Assembly: GCA_963669155.1 (NCBI GenBank)
Contig: OZ022577.1
Location: forward strand, 7,501,788 to 7,565,787
Reading direction: 5' to 3'
Source: Arbacia lixula
Taxonomy: Eukaryota; Echinodermata; Echinoidea; Arbacioida; Arbaciidae
Length of the DNA stretch: 64,000 nucleotides
A program made the position numbers and the translations under genes. Position 1 is the stretch's first letter; every line of letters starts with the position of its first letter. Below the pieces are notes generated by a model. It was not told the DNA's origin. It made no database searches and saw only the letters and a list, made by a program, of their open reading frames with translations. Shown here in pieces: positions 11,285 to 24,500 of the stretch.

Positions 11285-13060
11285 AAATTAAAGGATTGAA
11301 CAAGAACAAACTGTTTGCAGTTTGATCCTTATTTTATGAGTAACGGGAGTAAAGAGACTAAATGAGATCCCGTCCGCGCATGTGCAATCAATATCCAAAG
11401 CCAAAATCGTGATTCCTGACGACAACCTGTGCAAAAGCACAAGTCATGAGTAAATGATGACTTCTTGTTAATTTCTGATAAGTACGGAGGGAGGGAAGGA
11501 GGGCATTTAGTCTATTTTCTCCCGTTACTCATAAAATAAGGATCAAACTGCAAACAGTTTGTTCTTGTTTAATCCTTCTATTTTATCTCGTAACTCTCGT
11601 TGCGAGACTAAATGAGACTTTAAAGTCGTCAGAAGTCACATTTGGTGAGGTAAGGGAGAAAAACCAAACAACAAACAACTCCGAGTAGCTGAAGACCACA
11701 GACCTTATCATCTGGTTCAGTGTGTCTTCTCACAGCGCCTGGACCGTCTTGTCCAAAGCCAGAAATCACAGTCTTGCAGTCAGGTAGTAACACCTGATCA
11801 GCAGTGGTCAGTGACTTGCTTCCCAATACCGCTACACTAAATCTGGACTCGTCTCGGTCCACAGGTTTGTTATAGAATCTACTGAATGTGCTTTCATTGC
11901 TCCATCCTGCTTGCGCAATGATGTCCTTTATCGGAACGTCTGCCCTCTTGGCTGCTGATGTCGATGCGGCTCTAGTCGAATGCGACTTAAAAACTACGAG
12001 TGTCAATACCCGACACGTGCAAGATGTTCCTGATCCAGTGAGCAATAGAGTCTTTTGATGCCTGATGGTAGGGTTTCTTGTGACACAAAAATAAAAAACT
12101 TGAAGAATCTCCCAGACGGTAGAATTAACCTTCGGTGTTTTTATGGGTACACAGTTCCCCGGCATGGGGTACTTCTTGTAAGTTTCATCGAGGGCAGTCT
12201 CATCAAGGGGCTCCTGCAGATAAAATCTCGCTGCGTTAGCTATTTCCTCATCTAGGTGTTCACCAACCCTGGTCAGTACAGCAAATTTAGCTGCAAACAC
12301 AGGAATTTTTTCGGGTGGCTTTGCCACATTCTCAGGAGTTGGAAGGGAGCATTCAGATTCAGCTTGGCCAGCTATGATGGAATCATCATATTCATAATCC
12401 AGATCACTTTCAGTTCCCATAAAATCCAAATTATCGGCCGCTGCTGCTGCCGGAGGCAGCTGCACTGCTATTTCTGACCTCTGAGGGGAAAGCTGCGAGC
12501 CCGAGCCCTTGGCTTTGCCTGAGACCGAAGTTTGCGCATCAACGAATGTGGCAATCATTGACTTCAATTTTTCCAGTTCCAATCTTACATCAGAATTGTC
12601 CCCAACGGGTGACTTTGACGCTGATGCCTTCTTTGGTATTTTGAAGCTCTCATTTTTCCTGGAAGTGTTGGAAGGCTTGTCCAAGCTTGGCTTTAATAGC
12701 CTTACTTGCTTGTTTGAGCTTTGATTTTTCCTTCATGTTTGGCTCTGCCTTGCCCGCAGACGGTACGGAGGATCCCCGCTGGTCGCTCGGGGAACCGGCG
12801 GGCGGGGGCTTAGAACTTCGGGAAAAAAACCTCCGAAAGGAGAAGAATAAATTTGAAACAGGAAGAAGGCTATCCAAACGCCACTCGCTGAAAAAATGAT
12901 GTGAAGTTTTGAGATAAAAGCGTGAAATTTTCGGCTGAAAAACTAGCTAAAGTAGTGGACGCTTCCGCACACTGCACACTGCCACAGATGAATTGACTGC
13001 ACATGCGTGGACAGGATCTCATTTAGTCTCGCAACGAGAGTTACAAGATAAAATACCAGA
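11285..13060 (-). mobile_element. DIRS-type (tyrosine recombinase) retroelement, internally deleted
   Basis: The end at 13014-13058 (CTCATTTAGTCTCGCAACGAG...) recurs inverted at about 11575-11625. A second pair, AAACTGTTTGCAGTTTGATC with TTATTTTATGAGTAACGGGAG, is present as a palindrome (11285-11350 versus 11512-11577). Inverted terminal repeats plus an internal complementary region are the hallmark of DIRS elements. The enclosed ORF has a gag-like start and a tyrosine-recombinase end, but reverse transcriptase, RNase H and methyltransferase regions are missing. Confidence 0.75.
11629..12684 (-). pseudogene. DIRS gag-like N-terminus fused in frame to tyrosine-recombinase C-terminus
   Basis: Open for about 351 codons but begins at TTG, a few codons after an in-frame TGA; an overlapping frame (12650-12877) reads MKEKSKLKQASKAIKAK, suggesting a frameshift near the start. 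Residues 1-195 are low-complexity/acidic and gag-like (EKIPVFAAKFA...). From about residue 230 it reads VVFKSHSTRAASTSAAKRAD and then IIAQAGWSNESTFSRFYNK. These carry the H-x-x-R box (HSTR) and the nucleophile Tyr (FSRFY) of DIRS tyrosine recombinases. The upstream catalytic Arg box is absent, so the enzyme is not functional. The join at about residues 195-230 marks the internal deletion that removed RT-RH and part of the recombinase. Confidence 0.8.
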
Positions 13061-13481
13061 TTTTTTCAACCTCTCCTTGCAGAAAGGTCAGGATCCAGCA
13101 AAATATCAACCATGTTCAAAAACAAAATGTGTGAGACATGACGAAATTGTGAACAATACTAGCCAGCGTCATGCTACCGGCGATTCACGGTCGCAGACTG
13201 ATTGGTTAGGATCACTCACAACTTTGTCATGTCTTTTTTTTATTAGAATGACAAATCTATCTTGAATTTGCAATATTTTTCTGTGGGTTTTAATTGAATG
13301 TTTTTTCATACTTGGTAAATTTTGACATCCAACATAAATTTCGATCAACATACAGTTGCAAAAGAAAGTGTACAAAAATATGGTTTATTCATGGAGATAT
13401 CGCAGTTTGAAAAGGGAGACCTACTCCATGTTTCAAGAGTTCAAGTGAAAGTCACGACTACCGAGCGTGTTTTCTGCTGCC

Positions 13482-13905
13482 TGCGGACTGGCTGTACTGC
13501 AAATATCGTTTGTGAAGTCTGGATGATTTCTGAAAATTTGCATCACTTTGAAGATGAATAGCACAAATGTTTTATTTTTGAGCCCAAACAAAACTGCAAT
13601 TAAAATCTCCGCTGGAGTACTGGCTTTCCAAAGCTGTAACTGGCGTTGCCGTCCAATTTGTAGAAGGGTCAGGATCCAGCAAAGTATGAGAGCTTACATA
13701 TATATCGGTTGCGAAGTCTGTGTGATTTCTGAAAATTTGTCTCACTTTGAAGACGAATAACACAAATAATTTATTTTTGAGCCCTAACAAAACTGAAATC
13801 AAAATCTGCCCTGGAGGACTGGCTTTCTAAAGCTGTAATTGATGTCACCGTCCAATTTGTAGAAGGGTCAGGATCCAGCAAAGTCTGAGAGCTTACATAT
13901 TTAAA
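13482..13905. repeat. Tandem repeat, 199-bp unit, just over 2 copies
   Basis: TATCG(T/G)TTG(T/C)GAAGTCTG at 13504 and 13703 and AGAAGGGTCAGGATCCAGCA at about 13662 and 13861 give a 199-bp period. A related GGTCAGGATCCAGCAAA occurs at about 13085 beside the DIRS end, hinting that the array once extended across it. Confidence 0.75.
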
Positions 13906-14196
13906 AAAAAAATTGAGGCCTGTTTTCCAAAGCAAATGAAATAAAAACTCCTTTGCGGATTTAAAAAAAAAAAACTTTTTAAGAAAGATTTAATCTTGAT
14001 ACTGGTCTTAAAAATTTGTGATCAGTATGCTTACAGAAGACGCAAGCAAATGATCTCGCGAGCATGTCAAACTCATTCCTAATCTAGTGCAGCAAAATCT
14101 GCATACGAGATTTCACGAGACGAAAAAATAAAACGCTCACGTTTTGAACAGAACGAGCGAGCGCTGCCAATAAGCTGATGACAAAGAAGTCAAATT

Positions 14197-14661
14197 AAAG
14201 GGAAAGTCTACCTTGAAGTAAAAAATAGTTATAAAAGCAAAAACATGAAAGAAAGAAATCAGTGAAGGTTTGAGAAAAATATGTCAAAAGACAAGTTATG
14301 CATTTTCAAGTTCTTAATTTTGTGATGTTACGTGAGAGCTATTCTGCTATAAGTTGTGTACCATTCTCTCAAAAGGGTGTTACCCATTTTCACTGTGCAT
14401 TTGATATATAATGATATATCATATATATATCATTATTTTTACACACACCTCTATGTAAGACATGTATTCCTTCATCAATAAAAGGACATTTATGGAATCA
14501 TAAACATGTGCATGCAACACAAGGGAGAGCAGCTCACAAAAAAAACTTAAATTTTTTTACACTTTTGTCCTTTGACACAGTTTCATGAAACCTTCTTTGA
14601 TGGGTTGATTTCATTTTTCTGCTTTAATCAAAATCCAATCTAAGTTCAGGGTGGACTGATT
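14197..14661. mobile_element. Interspersed element with inverted AAGTCYACCYTGAA ends, copy 1
   Basis: Begins AAAGGGAAAGTCTACCTTGAA and ends TAAGTTCAGGGTGGACT (inverse). The interior shares GAAGGTTTGA.(G)AA.AT.TGTCAAA and AATTTTGTGA(T/C)GT with 51811-52095 in BRMS1L intron 3. No coding. Confidence 0.6.
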
Positions 14662-15549
14662 GTTTAGTGGCAAACCTGCACATTTTGGTAGTTTCCTTTC
14701 TTGGTTTGACCCTTCACAATCAAAGAAAACTGTCTCCCTGAATCCTTATATAGAAATCCATCCTCTAAAAAGATGCGGGGCTGCTAACTAGCAGGCCCCA
14801 TTACCTAAAAATAAAAAAAGTGAAACTGTCATTGTATTATTTCAAAATATTCATAGTTCTCTTTTTTTATTTCCTTTAAATATCACCAATCCACTTCTCT
14901 GATTTTAGCAGATTTTCTATCAACCTAGACCCTCTTGCAATTGACCAGAATCGATCACGAATCCAAAGTCAAATTGCTTTCAATTGCAACTGTTTACATG
15001 ACAGGGCCCAGACCACAGGTTTGTTCTCTTATGGAATTTTCTACAATGATGCCTGCTGGGTATCTCTTCTGAATGGTCTATTATACAAATATTTCATGAT
15101 CATGAGGGATCTTGTGGAATCTATTTGCTCCTGAGGTGAAGTGGAGGGCGTGCAGTACTATTTCATGCGGCTTAAGCAAATGAATGGAAATTCAAATTGC
15201 GCATCGGCCGCAACACCGCGGGAGTTCCCCAAGTGCCCCCAATGATTTTCCGCGAAAACAAGAAAAAGCAGCGGGCAAGGAATGTATCGCAAAGATTTTG
15301 CATGTTGCGCATTTACAAGCGATGAACTGATATTGAGACAGAGGGAAAAAGGGCGACTATTTTTGTAATGGTGTCACAAAATAGTCTCTTTTTTCCCTCT
15401 GACGTCACAAAATAGTCTTTTCCTTCCCTCTGAGCTTCAAAAGAATAAACATGTATACATGAGAGATATAATCTGCAAAGATGCCTGCTGGGTATCTCTT
15501 CTGAGTGACTGTTCTGCAATAATGCATGCTGGGTGTCTCTTCTGATTGG
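14662..15549 (-). other. 3' flank/3' UTR of WDR81 with short repeats
   Basis: Contains ATGC(C/A)TGCTGGGT(A/G)TCTCTTCTGA three times (about 15052, 15482, 15521), the last abutting the WDR81 stop codon, and a repeated TCACAAAATAGTC/CCCTCTGA motif (15340-15440). Confidence 0.45.
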
Positions 15550-18500
15550 TCAAGCGAGTAAGAAGATGCTGCCATTGTCCGACGCTACCAAGAGAAGCTT
15601 GTTCAGAGGCATGACTGAGAGGGCGCTGATCGCTCCTTTAAACGAGTCCGAACGTAGCTTCCAGCTGGAGTAGCTAGCCTGGAGCAAGAGAAAGAGATAA
15701 AACACCACCATATAAATACATGTCCAGTAGACTATTCATATCATGTGATTAGAATAAAGACAGAAGTCTTCTGCAGCTCATTATAGAAAGTACCAGGGCA
15801 TTGTTGTAAAATGGAGAGAGCTCTCGCCTCTTGCAGACAGATCCTTGGTTCAGGTGCGGCTTGGGTACCCGGTAGTAGGTGAATGATTATGTGAATGATC
15901 TTGATCCAATGCCAATATTGTGCAGCGGGCAAGGAATACTCCCTAGGGAGTGGAGATGGTGATACATTCGTGTGTCTAGCAATGAGGTCTTTTATCCTTG
16001 AACATTCCTCTCAAGTCAGTCTGTAGACTGTGAAATAGAGCAGACCCTCTACACCACTGAAAACAAATATTTACAAAATGCAGAAATGTGTTGACTTACC
16101 TGAGCACTGATTGCTGTGTGGATTCCGATCCTATTCCCAAAAGTGGCAGACAAGACTTGGTTGTCAGACAGACACACACAGTGCACTGGCTCAGTCGCTC
16201 CTGTTGAGGGCAGCATTGAAATCATGTATCTCTCACAAATTTCACGCGGGAAGGACATACAGTAGGCTGAAGATTTTCTTTATGTGTGCTCTACCATTTC
16301 TGTAATACTGATACCCATATAACACTATTACCATTATCTTTAAGCAAACGAACGGGCTTACATCCACAAAGGAGGTTTAAATTCAATCTAGGTTTAAACA
16401 ACTATACAAACATGTGAAATGATACAATACATATGCATCATCCCTAGGACAGGTAGTACATATGATGTAAAGGGCATGATCAAACAAAACAATTTCATAA
16501 ACCTCCCCTTTCCAAAACCAACTGTATAAAGCATACAGCACTAACCTCTGAACTGGCAGACTTTGGTGGAGTCGTCCTTCCATAGCGCCATCGCGTGGTC
16601 TACGGAGGAGGTGATGAAGGTGCGATTTATGTGCGGCTTGATCTGGGTAGCAGGGGGAAAAGACCATGGCATTACAATGTTATACTGCGATGAAGTTGTG
16701 AAAGCTCTCGTCTATATAATAATACTCTGAGGACTTCTCCTGAAAAATCACAGGATTTTCAGTAAGAATCGCAAATCTCTCAAATGTTCTTTTTGTCAAA
16801 CATGAGTGGCATGTTCCAGAACAATGATTCACGCTTCAAATAACTGTCTTTGTCCCGGAGCAATATAAGGTTCATGGGATTCACCTAAGTAGGTGAAAAT
16901 GATTGAGGGAATTGACTACTTAATCGCAGATTCAAAGGAACTTTTAAGAGTGATCAAGGAATCCATGTTGCTTCCTGAGGGATTCAAAAACAACAACCCC
17001 AAGCCTGAAGCCTTCATTCGTCAGCTCAATGATATTCTCTGTCTCGCCAAGCTCGGTCATTCCTGTACTAACAGAAGATGTTACACGCCATTTCTTTACA
17101 GAGAGAATTGCAAAAAAGACTAGTTAGCGCCTTCCAGCCCAGATAAAGCAGACCTCTTTGCATAAGATTATGCTCCCCCTAGAGAAAGGGACAGTTATGT
17201 TCCTTTGGGCTTAAGTTTCTTCTGTCTTAAGCTTAGGGGGACTGGCAAATAGTTTAATGTTTCACAAGTTTGTTTTAAACTCAATATAAACTATTGAGGG
17301 ATTTTTGCACAATTCAAACACACAAACCCCATTGAGCAGCACTTAATCTGGCGCTTAAACAGTTGAACTTTGTTCTCTGAGAGTTAGAGTTCACCTGCAG
17401 TATCTCTCCTTCATGGGCCCTCCAGCCACCCATGAGGAGCCCGGTCCTGAGGTCTACCATAGACAGCACCCCCGATGAGAAGCCCACCCCCAGGGTGTGG
17501 CCATCCGTGCTCACCGCCATGCAGCGGATCAGTCCTGAGAGGGGAGGAAGAAGGGCCTTTAACACTCTCATTTCCATTTGGGTGAAGGTGTGTAGTAATT
17601 CAATGGTAATTTCCAGGGCTTGGTACTGAATCTTCATGTGCCAAGTGTGAATTTATTCCCAAGTAATACACACAAATCCCATAGAGCTTCAATAGTCTGG
17701 CACTGAAAGGATGAAAATGTGCACTGCATCTAACTATCCTGCAACTTATAGAAGTAACTTTTGGAAGGACATTGGTCTCTTTTTTTTCTTCAATTAAATT
17801 AAATAATTTCACATAAAAACACAGACATACACAGCAGTAGTCGAGGGATTAAAGAACGAGATCTGTTTATGGAGAACAGTACAGGAGAAGAAATGAGAGA
17901 GAAGGAGAGAGAGAGAAGGGAGGAGAGAGAAGGGAACGAGAGAAGGGAGGAGGATAAAGCAAGAGAAGAAAGAGAGACAGAATGAGAGAAGGAGAAGGAA
18001 GGAGGAGGAAGGGAGAGGGATAGAACCAGATGACATAGAGAATAAAGTGAGAGGGAGCAAGTGAAAGAGAGAAGAATGGAGGAATATCCCATCACCCACC
18101 TAGAGGTCCCGAGGCCACACGGATCTCCTGCTGCACACCTCCATGACGGGTGTCGATGAATCGAATGCTGGCATCCCCTGAGGACACTGCGAGGCAAGGG
18201 CTGGGGGCTGGCAGCACCTCCATGCAGCTCGGCTGGCTACGGCTCAGGTCATAGCCTCGCACTGCTGCACCATTGATGGGGTCCCACACCTACACACAGA
18301 GAGGGTGGGGGTAGGGCATTTAGAACTTATATCCCTCATTAATATATTATCATCCATTGATTGTGCATCACATGACTACGAATGGCCTCCTGAAACAAGG
18401 TGGTTTGTGAACCAAGAGTCTCGCCTGATTTCGCAATCAATAAAAAGTGAGAATTTTTTTAAATGAAATATTTAATATGGTGCCTAGATGACCTTTGACC

Positions 18501-21500
18501 TCATCAACACACATGTGGTATTACCCAAGGACCATTTGTAATAAGTTTTATCACAATTGATACAGAAATAAAGAAATGGGAGCAAGTTAAACAAAAACTT
18601 TCATATTTTTGTAACAGACACACAGACCAACAGGAAAAGTGATTACTAGGTCTCTGCCGAACTTCGTTCAGGCGAGACAGAATGTACCTCACACCCTTCA
18701 GTTCACCTCAGGGGCCAATAGATTCTACAAAGATCCCTCATGATTATGAAATATTTGCATACAATGTTACCATGCGCTGTTTTACTTTGTTTACTCTCCA
18801 TTAATTCATGTTACTTCTTTAAAGACAGGGTGGCCCATTTGCAAAAGTCATGAAAACTAGCAGGACTCGGCAGTATACACCAACAATAAGGTGTATGAAA
18901 TCTCACAATCATAGCTTCACAAACAGTTTCAGAAAATGTGAAAACTATCCTTCTTTATGTTTGAACTGGAGCAAGCACAGTCTTCATAATTGTATTGTCC
19001 CTCTCAGCGTACTAGGCGGGCATTGCTCCTATTAAACATAAGCAATGTGCATCGGACTGATGTGCATCATAGCACATAGCAGGCTCCAGTCTCTAGGCTA
19101 TAGGTTTCGGACAAACAGCCCCAAACCTCCTCAAAATCTTCAGATCGCTATAATTTTGCTTTAAGTTAGTTGCCAATTCTATTTTGGGGTGGGAAATAGA
19201 GTATATATATCTTCTTCTATTTTCCGTGGCTTTACAAAATCTTTTTTTTTTACCTGCAAAAGGGACACCTTTCCTTTAATATAAAGTATCGAAAAATATT
19301 CATAATCTCAAAAAAAAATGAGTATCTCTAGACTCCAAAGTAAATCTACTTCATCTCTTTTCCTCACAAGGTCAAGTAGCATCATGGCACTTACATATAA
19401 ATGGGAACAAGGTAGAAGGTGAGCGATTATGTAAATGATCTTGACTCTGTATTAGTCACTTGGGGCAAGAAAGGAACAGGAATTTATTTTATAGATGCAG
19501 CCTTACATGAACATTGCCATCGCAGGATGCCACGAGGCGCTGAGACTCCAGCAGCCGAACATCAAACACAGTCTTACGGTGGTGATGGTACGTCAGCTGA
19601 CAGCTGGATTTGGACGAGCCATCGCCGGAGTTGCGCAGTGACCAGATCTTGACAGTCTTATCCTTGCTAGCGCTCAGGAAAGAGTTCTCATTAGGCATCA
19701 TACACAGAGCTTTGATCCCATTGCTATGGCCTGTTCATAGGGAAATCACATTTAGCAGGGATAAATTTTGGACTTCAAATTTGATGAGCAATGCCAATCA
19801 GCAGGCTCATGTTTGTGAGAAATGAGTGCGAGAACCAATTAACAATGACTGCTATACATCTGTAGCTTTGTCACAAAAATAACAGCTCATATAAAATAGT
19901 CTTGTTAAAGGCTGATAACAATGGAGAAATGAGAACAATTCTTGATCACTGCATTGTATAATCAGACGGACACAGTATAATCACACAGGTTGTCATGCAG
20001 TGTATATGAATTTAATCATTGGAAACTTTATCAAGTAGGAAATTGGAAAGAATTAGGAAAAAACAGAGAAAAAATAGGAAACAATGGAATGGAGAAATGT
20101 CAGACTTGTCACTTTCAAGGTATAGATGTACTTTACCTGTAAATGTTTGCAGCTTGATTTGGCAGAAATGAAATGAGCTGTCATGATCATCCCTTCCTGT
20201 AGGGTAAAACAAAGAAAACAAATAAATATAATATAAAATTAAACAAACTAAATAAAAAAAACAATAGTACATAGAAGAAATGTGGCTGTGAAATCTTTGA
20301 GTGATCAAAATCAAAATTAAGCGAATTAAAATAAAAATGCTTCATGATTTCCCTGTTTTTAAAGTTTATGAAATGTACATCAGCGTAACGTTCACTTTAA
20401 AGTAGAGGAACCCTTTTGAAACAGATGTGAAAGTCAACACAGATCAGCAATACACCCTAAGGATAACATGTCTGCAATCTCACGGTCATAGCTTTACATA
20501 CATTTTCAGATTCAGTTTGAGACATCCAGTTTCATGTCAAAATAATCTAGATTGATAAACTGTATTGCACCAGTCAGCAGTGCGCTGCTCACCTTAATGC
20601 ATCACTGCGGTGTGCAGACCTGTGAAGTGTGCTGTTGTGTACCAAACCTTTATAAGGACACAGGAACCGAGTCCAAAATTCAACTAAAAATTGAACAACC
20701 CATATACATGAAATTCCCCTTCAAATCAGTATCTTAGTGCTAATATCGTGAGGGATGTTCTTCTTTGGATAAGGATTGTTGGCGAACTCACCGAGGTACT
20801 GCTCCCAGTAGCTCAGCCAGGTGCCTCTCAGAGTCCGCTTGCTTTTATTCATCTCTAACCTGGGAGGGATGGTGAAAAGACCAGAAATTATGTCAGCACT
20901 TGCATTTTATTTCATCACAATTATTGAAAGATTACAAATGGCTTCAGTGAGAGTTTACCACAATATAGGCCTTATTAATACAAAAAGACTCCAAGGGATT
21001 AAAACACACATGAACAAAGAAAGCAGAGTGAGACTTGTCTGTTTGTGGCAGTGCCGCATATTTATACCAGCAATACACACAAAACCTATACAAGTATTTA
21101 ATTTGTTACAAGAGGAGCTAAATGCCTAAACTTAATCTAATATATTTCATATTGAGACCAGGAATACACACAAATCCTACACATATATTTCATTATTTAC
21201 AGAAGGACTTTAATAAGCGCAATACCTTGGACTAATGTGAGCTTCAGGGAGTATCACCTCTTCAGCCCTAATGTCTCTGCTCCCCTCTCCTTCTGACATT
21301 GACTTCTGACTAGCAGCCGGCATGACATCATCTTCCTCCTCGTCCCCTCCACCGCCAAATGAGGGCGCTATCCGGTTACCGATGATGGTCATTTTCCCCC
21401 CGAACGTGCCACGTCCCCCAACACTGCCCCCGGGGGCCAGCTCTAGGACACAAGGAGAAATCGACATGAGAGTGACTCATAGTTTTTTTCTGACCAACTT

Positions 21501-24500
21501 TGCCTTTTACCCACGTGGAAGATCACACACTGTGGGAGTGGAATGGTTAAAGAGTAAAGTAATTCCCTCATGCATTGCATCAATCATAAAGATCACAACT
21601 GCTATAGCAATAAGGTGTTCCTGTAATGTATTCACAACTTTCCACCTAATTGTGTAGTAGCACGTATCTCTCGAACCTGTAACTAGTGATTCAGTTTCAA
21701 TGTACTCTGAAACAATTAGTTGTTACTTGTTTGACAAAGCTCAGGAAAGCATTGGGCTTACAATTAGTAAGTATTGTTTGAAAGAAATGCATAAACTGTG
21801 CACACATACAGAAATTGTCTATTGTAATATTTGTTCAAAGTTCACTTCTTCCTCTTATCTCCTCTCCAACCTCCCTTCACTCCACTAATATTTCAAAATG
21901 ATGAATAGCACTCTATCATGGTACAAATTACTAAATGGATGTTTGGGAATTTGAAGAAACTTACCTGTTGACATAGATGACCAGGACCTGTCTTCAACTT
22001 GGAAGGAACCAGCTATGATTACAAGAGAAGAAAATAGCGTTAGAAGAAAGCCCATTCTGCCTCACTTTATCATATATGCATATAAACTAGGTGTTAACAA
22101 CTTGAATTGAGCTGAAATTTATTTTGTTTAAATATGTAACTCCTTGCCCAGTCAGAATTTTGGGCATCATGAACCCTGGTCCGATAAGCATGTCACAATT
22201 TGCAATCATGATTATGCAATCATGAAAATACATGTGACAGAATCACATATGCCTGCAAGCGCTGTTCAAACATGGCATTAGGCACATGTGAATATGCCCC
22301 ATGACAACATACGCACCCGGGCTGCTGAGAAGACTTCCATCGTCTGAAAGAGGCGACTGAATCTGGGGGGTCAGCTGAGTGGACATAGCCTTCTCATGCT
22401 TACTGGACAGCGCCCAGATCTGCTCGTGGTTATCCAGGATCCGCTCCATGTGGATGCTAATGAAGGATAGGGAAAATCTCATTGTTAATCGATTTCACTA
22501 TTTGTTATTTTCCTCACTTTATTTTGTACCAACTCATTTCTCATCATACAGCATTCCTATAACTATTCAAATGTTCATGTTTTATCAAAATGCCTCTCAA
22601 TGTTTCTTATAAGTAAATCATGTATAATTTGGCATCACTGCAGTGAATTGTGATATTTTCAATAAACCATAAATAAATAAATAAATAAACAAGACAAGGT
22701 GGTTTGCGAACAACAAGTCTCGCAATCAATAAAGTTTTTTTTCACATATTGTTTTCAAACCTTTTGACCCCTAGATGACCTTTGACCCCATCAGCCTCAT
22801 GAAGAGACACATGTGGTATTACCAAGGATCATTCGTACCAAGTGTGATCACAATTGATGCAGAAATAAAGAAATGAAAGCGAGTCAAACAAAAACTTTGA
22901 GAAAAAATGATGCACATGGCCTCATATCATTTGACCTTTTGACCCCTAGATGACCTTTGACCCCATCATCCTCATGATGACACATGTGGTATTACCCACA
23001 GATCATTTGTACCAAGTTTGATCACAATTGATCGAGAAACAAGGCATTAGCAATATTGTGTCTCGCCCACTTGCGAAAATAACCAGAAATATCGCGATCT
23101 CCGTTGCTACGCAAAAGAAAACTGAAACAAATAAATAAGCAACTTTAAACAGACAACATCAAAATCAGGTGCAAAATAGTGACTTTGAATAAATTTGCAT
23201 AAATGTGCATGAGTAATGTTTGCCTAAATCTACATCAGTAATGCTCACACATGCTCACACAATTCTGTGCACAAGTTAGGAAGCCTTCACCAAGAGTCTT
23301 GCAAGTAAACTTTAATGTATGACCTCAAATGACCTTTGACCTTATCATGTGACCTCTTACAGCACAATAACATGCAGGTGCCCCCAGTGCATCCATCATC
23401 CAAGTTTGATTGCCATTGTAGCAACATGTGATGAGTTATGTGTGATAAGAGAGTCTTGCAAGTAAACTTTAACGTATGACCTCAAATGACCTTTGACCTT
23501 ATCCTGTGACCTCCAACGGTACCATAACATGTAGGTACCCCCAGTGCATCTATGACCCAAGTAAGGTTGTAATCCAAGCAACCTGTGTGAAGTTATTTGT
23601 CAAAAGAGAGTCTTGCAGGTAAACTTTAACGTATGACCTCAAATGACCTTTGACCTTATCCTGTGACCTCCAACAGCACCATAACATGTAGGTACCCCCA
23701 GTGCATCTATGACCCAAGTTAGGTTGTAATCCAAGCAACCAATTTGTCAAAAGAGAGTCTTGCAGGTAAACTTTAACATATGACCTCAAATGACCTTTGA
23801 CCTTATCCTGTGACCTCCAACGCCACCATAACATGAAGGTACCCCCTAGTGCATCTATGACCCAAGTTAGGTTGTAATCCAAGCAACCCATGTGAAGTTA
23901 TTTGTCAAAAGAGAGTCTTGCAGGTAAACTTTAACGTATGACCTCAAATGACCTTTGACCTTATCCTGTGACCTCCAACGGTACCATAACATGAAGGTAC
24001 CCCCAGTGCATCTATGACCCAAGTTAGGTTGTAATCCAAGCAACCCATGTGAAGTTATTTGTCAAAAGAGAGTCTTGCAGGTAAACTTTAACGTATGACC
24101 TCAAATGACCTTTGACCTTATCCTGTGACCTCCAACAGCACCATAACATGAAGGTACCCCCAGTGCATCTATGACCCAAGTTAGGTTGTAATCCAAGCAA
24201 CCTATGTGAAGTTATTTGTCAAAAGAGAGTCTTGCAGGTAAACTTTAACGTATGACCTCAAATGACCTTTGACCTTATCCTGTGACCTCCAACGCCACCA
24301 TAACATGAAGGTACCCCCAGTGCATCTATGACCCAAGTTAGGTTGTAATCCAAGCAACCCATGTGAAGTTATGGATCATAAGAGAGTCTTGCAGGTAAAC
24401 TTTAACATTTGTGACGGACGACGGACGACGGACGATGGACGGACGACGGACGGACGCCATTTGGATCCCTTAGTCTCGCCTTCACCTCCGGTGGGCGAGA

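Larger units (their letters stand above)
10977..13465. repeat. Inverted repeat (arms approx. 10977-11205 and 13222-13465) enclosing a DIRS relic
   Basis: Left-arm motifs GCGATATCTCCATGAATAAA, TTTCTTTTGCAACTGTATGTT and CAGAAAAATATTACAAATTC reappear reverse-complemented in the right arm (TTTATTCATGGAGATATCGC, AACATACAGTTGCAAAAGAAA). The arms are diverged (I estimate 80-90% identity by eye) and about 230-245 bp long. The DIRS-like element occupies the loop. Confidence 0.7.

Noticed and set aside
12055..12724. Plus-strand ORFs across the DIRS element
   Set aside because: Antisense shadows of the gag/recombinase frame.
17799..18197. Ser/Leu-rich ORFs on the minus strand
   Set aside because: Shadow of the (GA)n purine tract next to WDR81 exon 21.
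23396..23891. Repeated ORFs with GLQPNLGHRCTGG (also near 3262 and 49061)
   Set aside because: They are translations of the 157-bp tandem units of family A elements; the frame is not maintained across units and no start is conserved.
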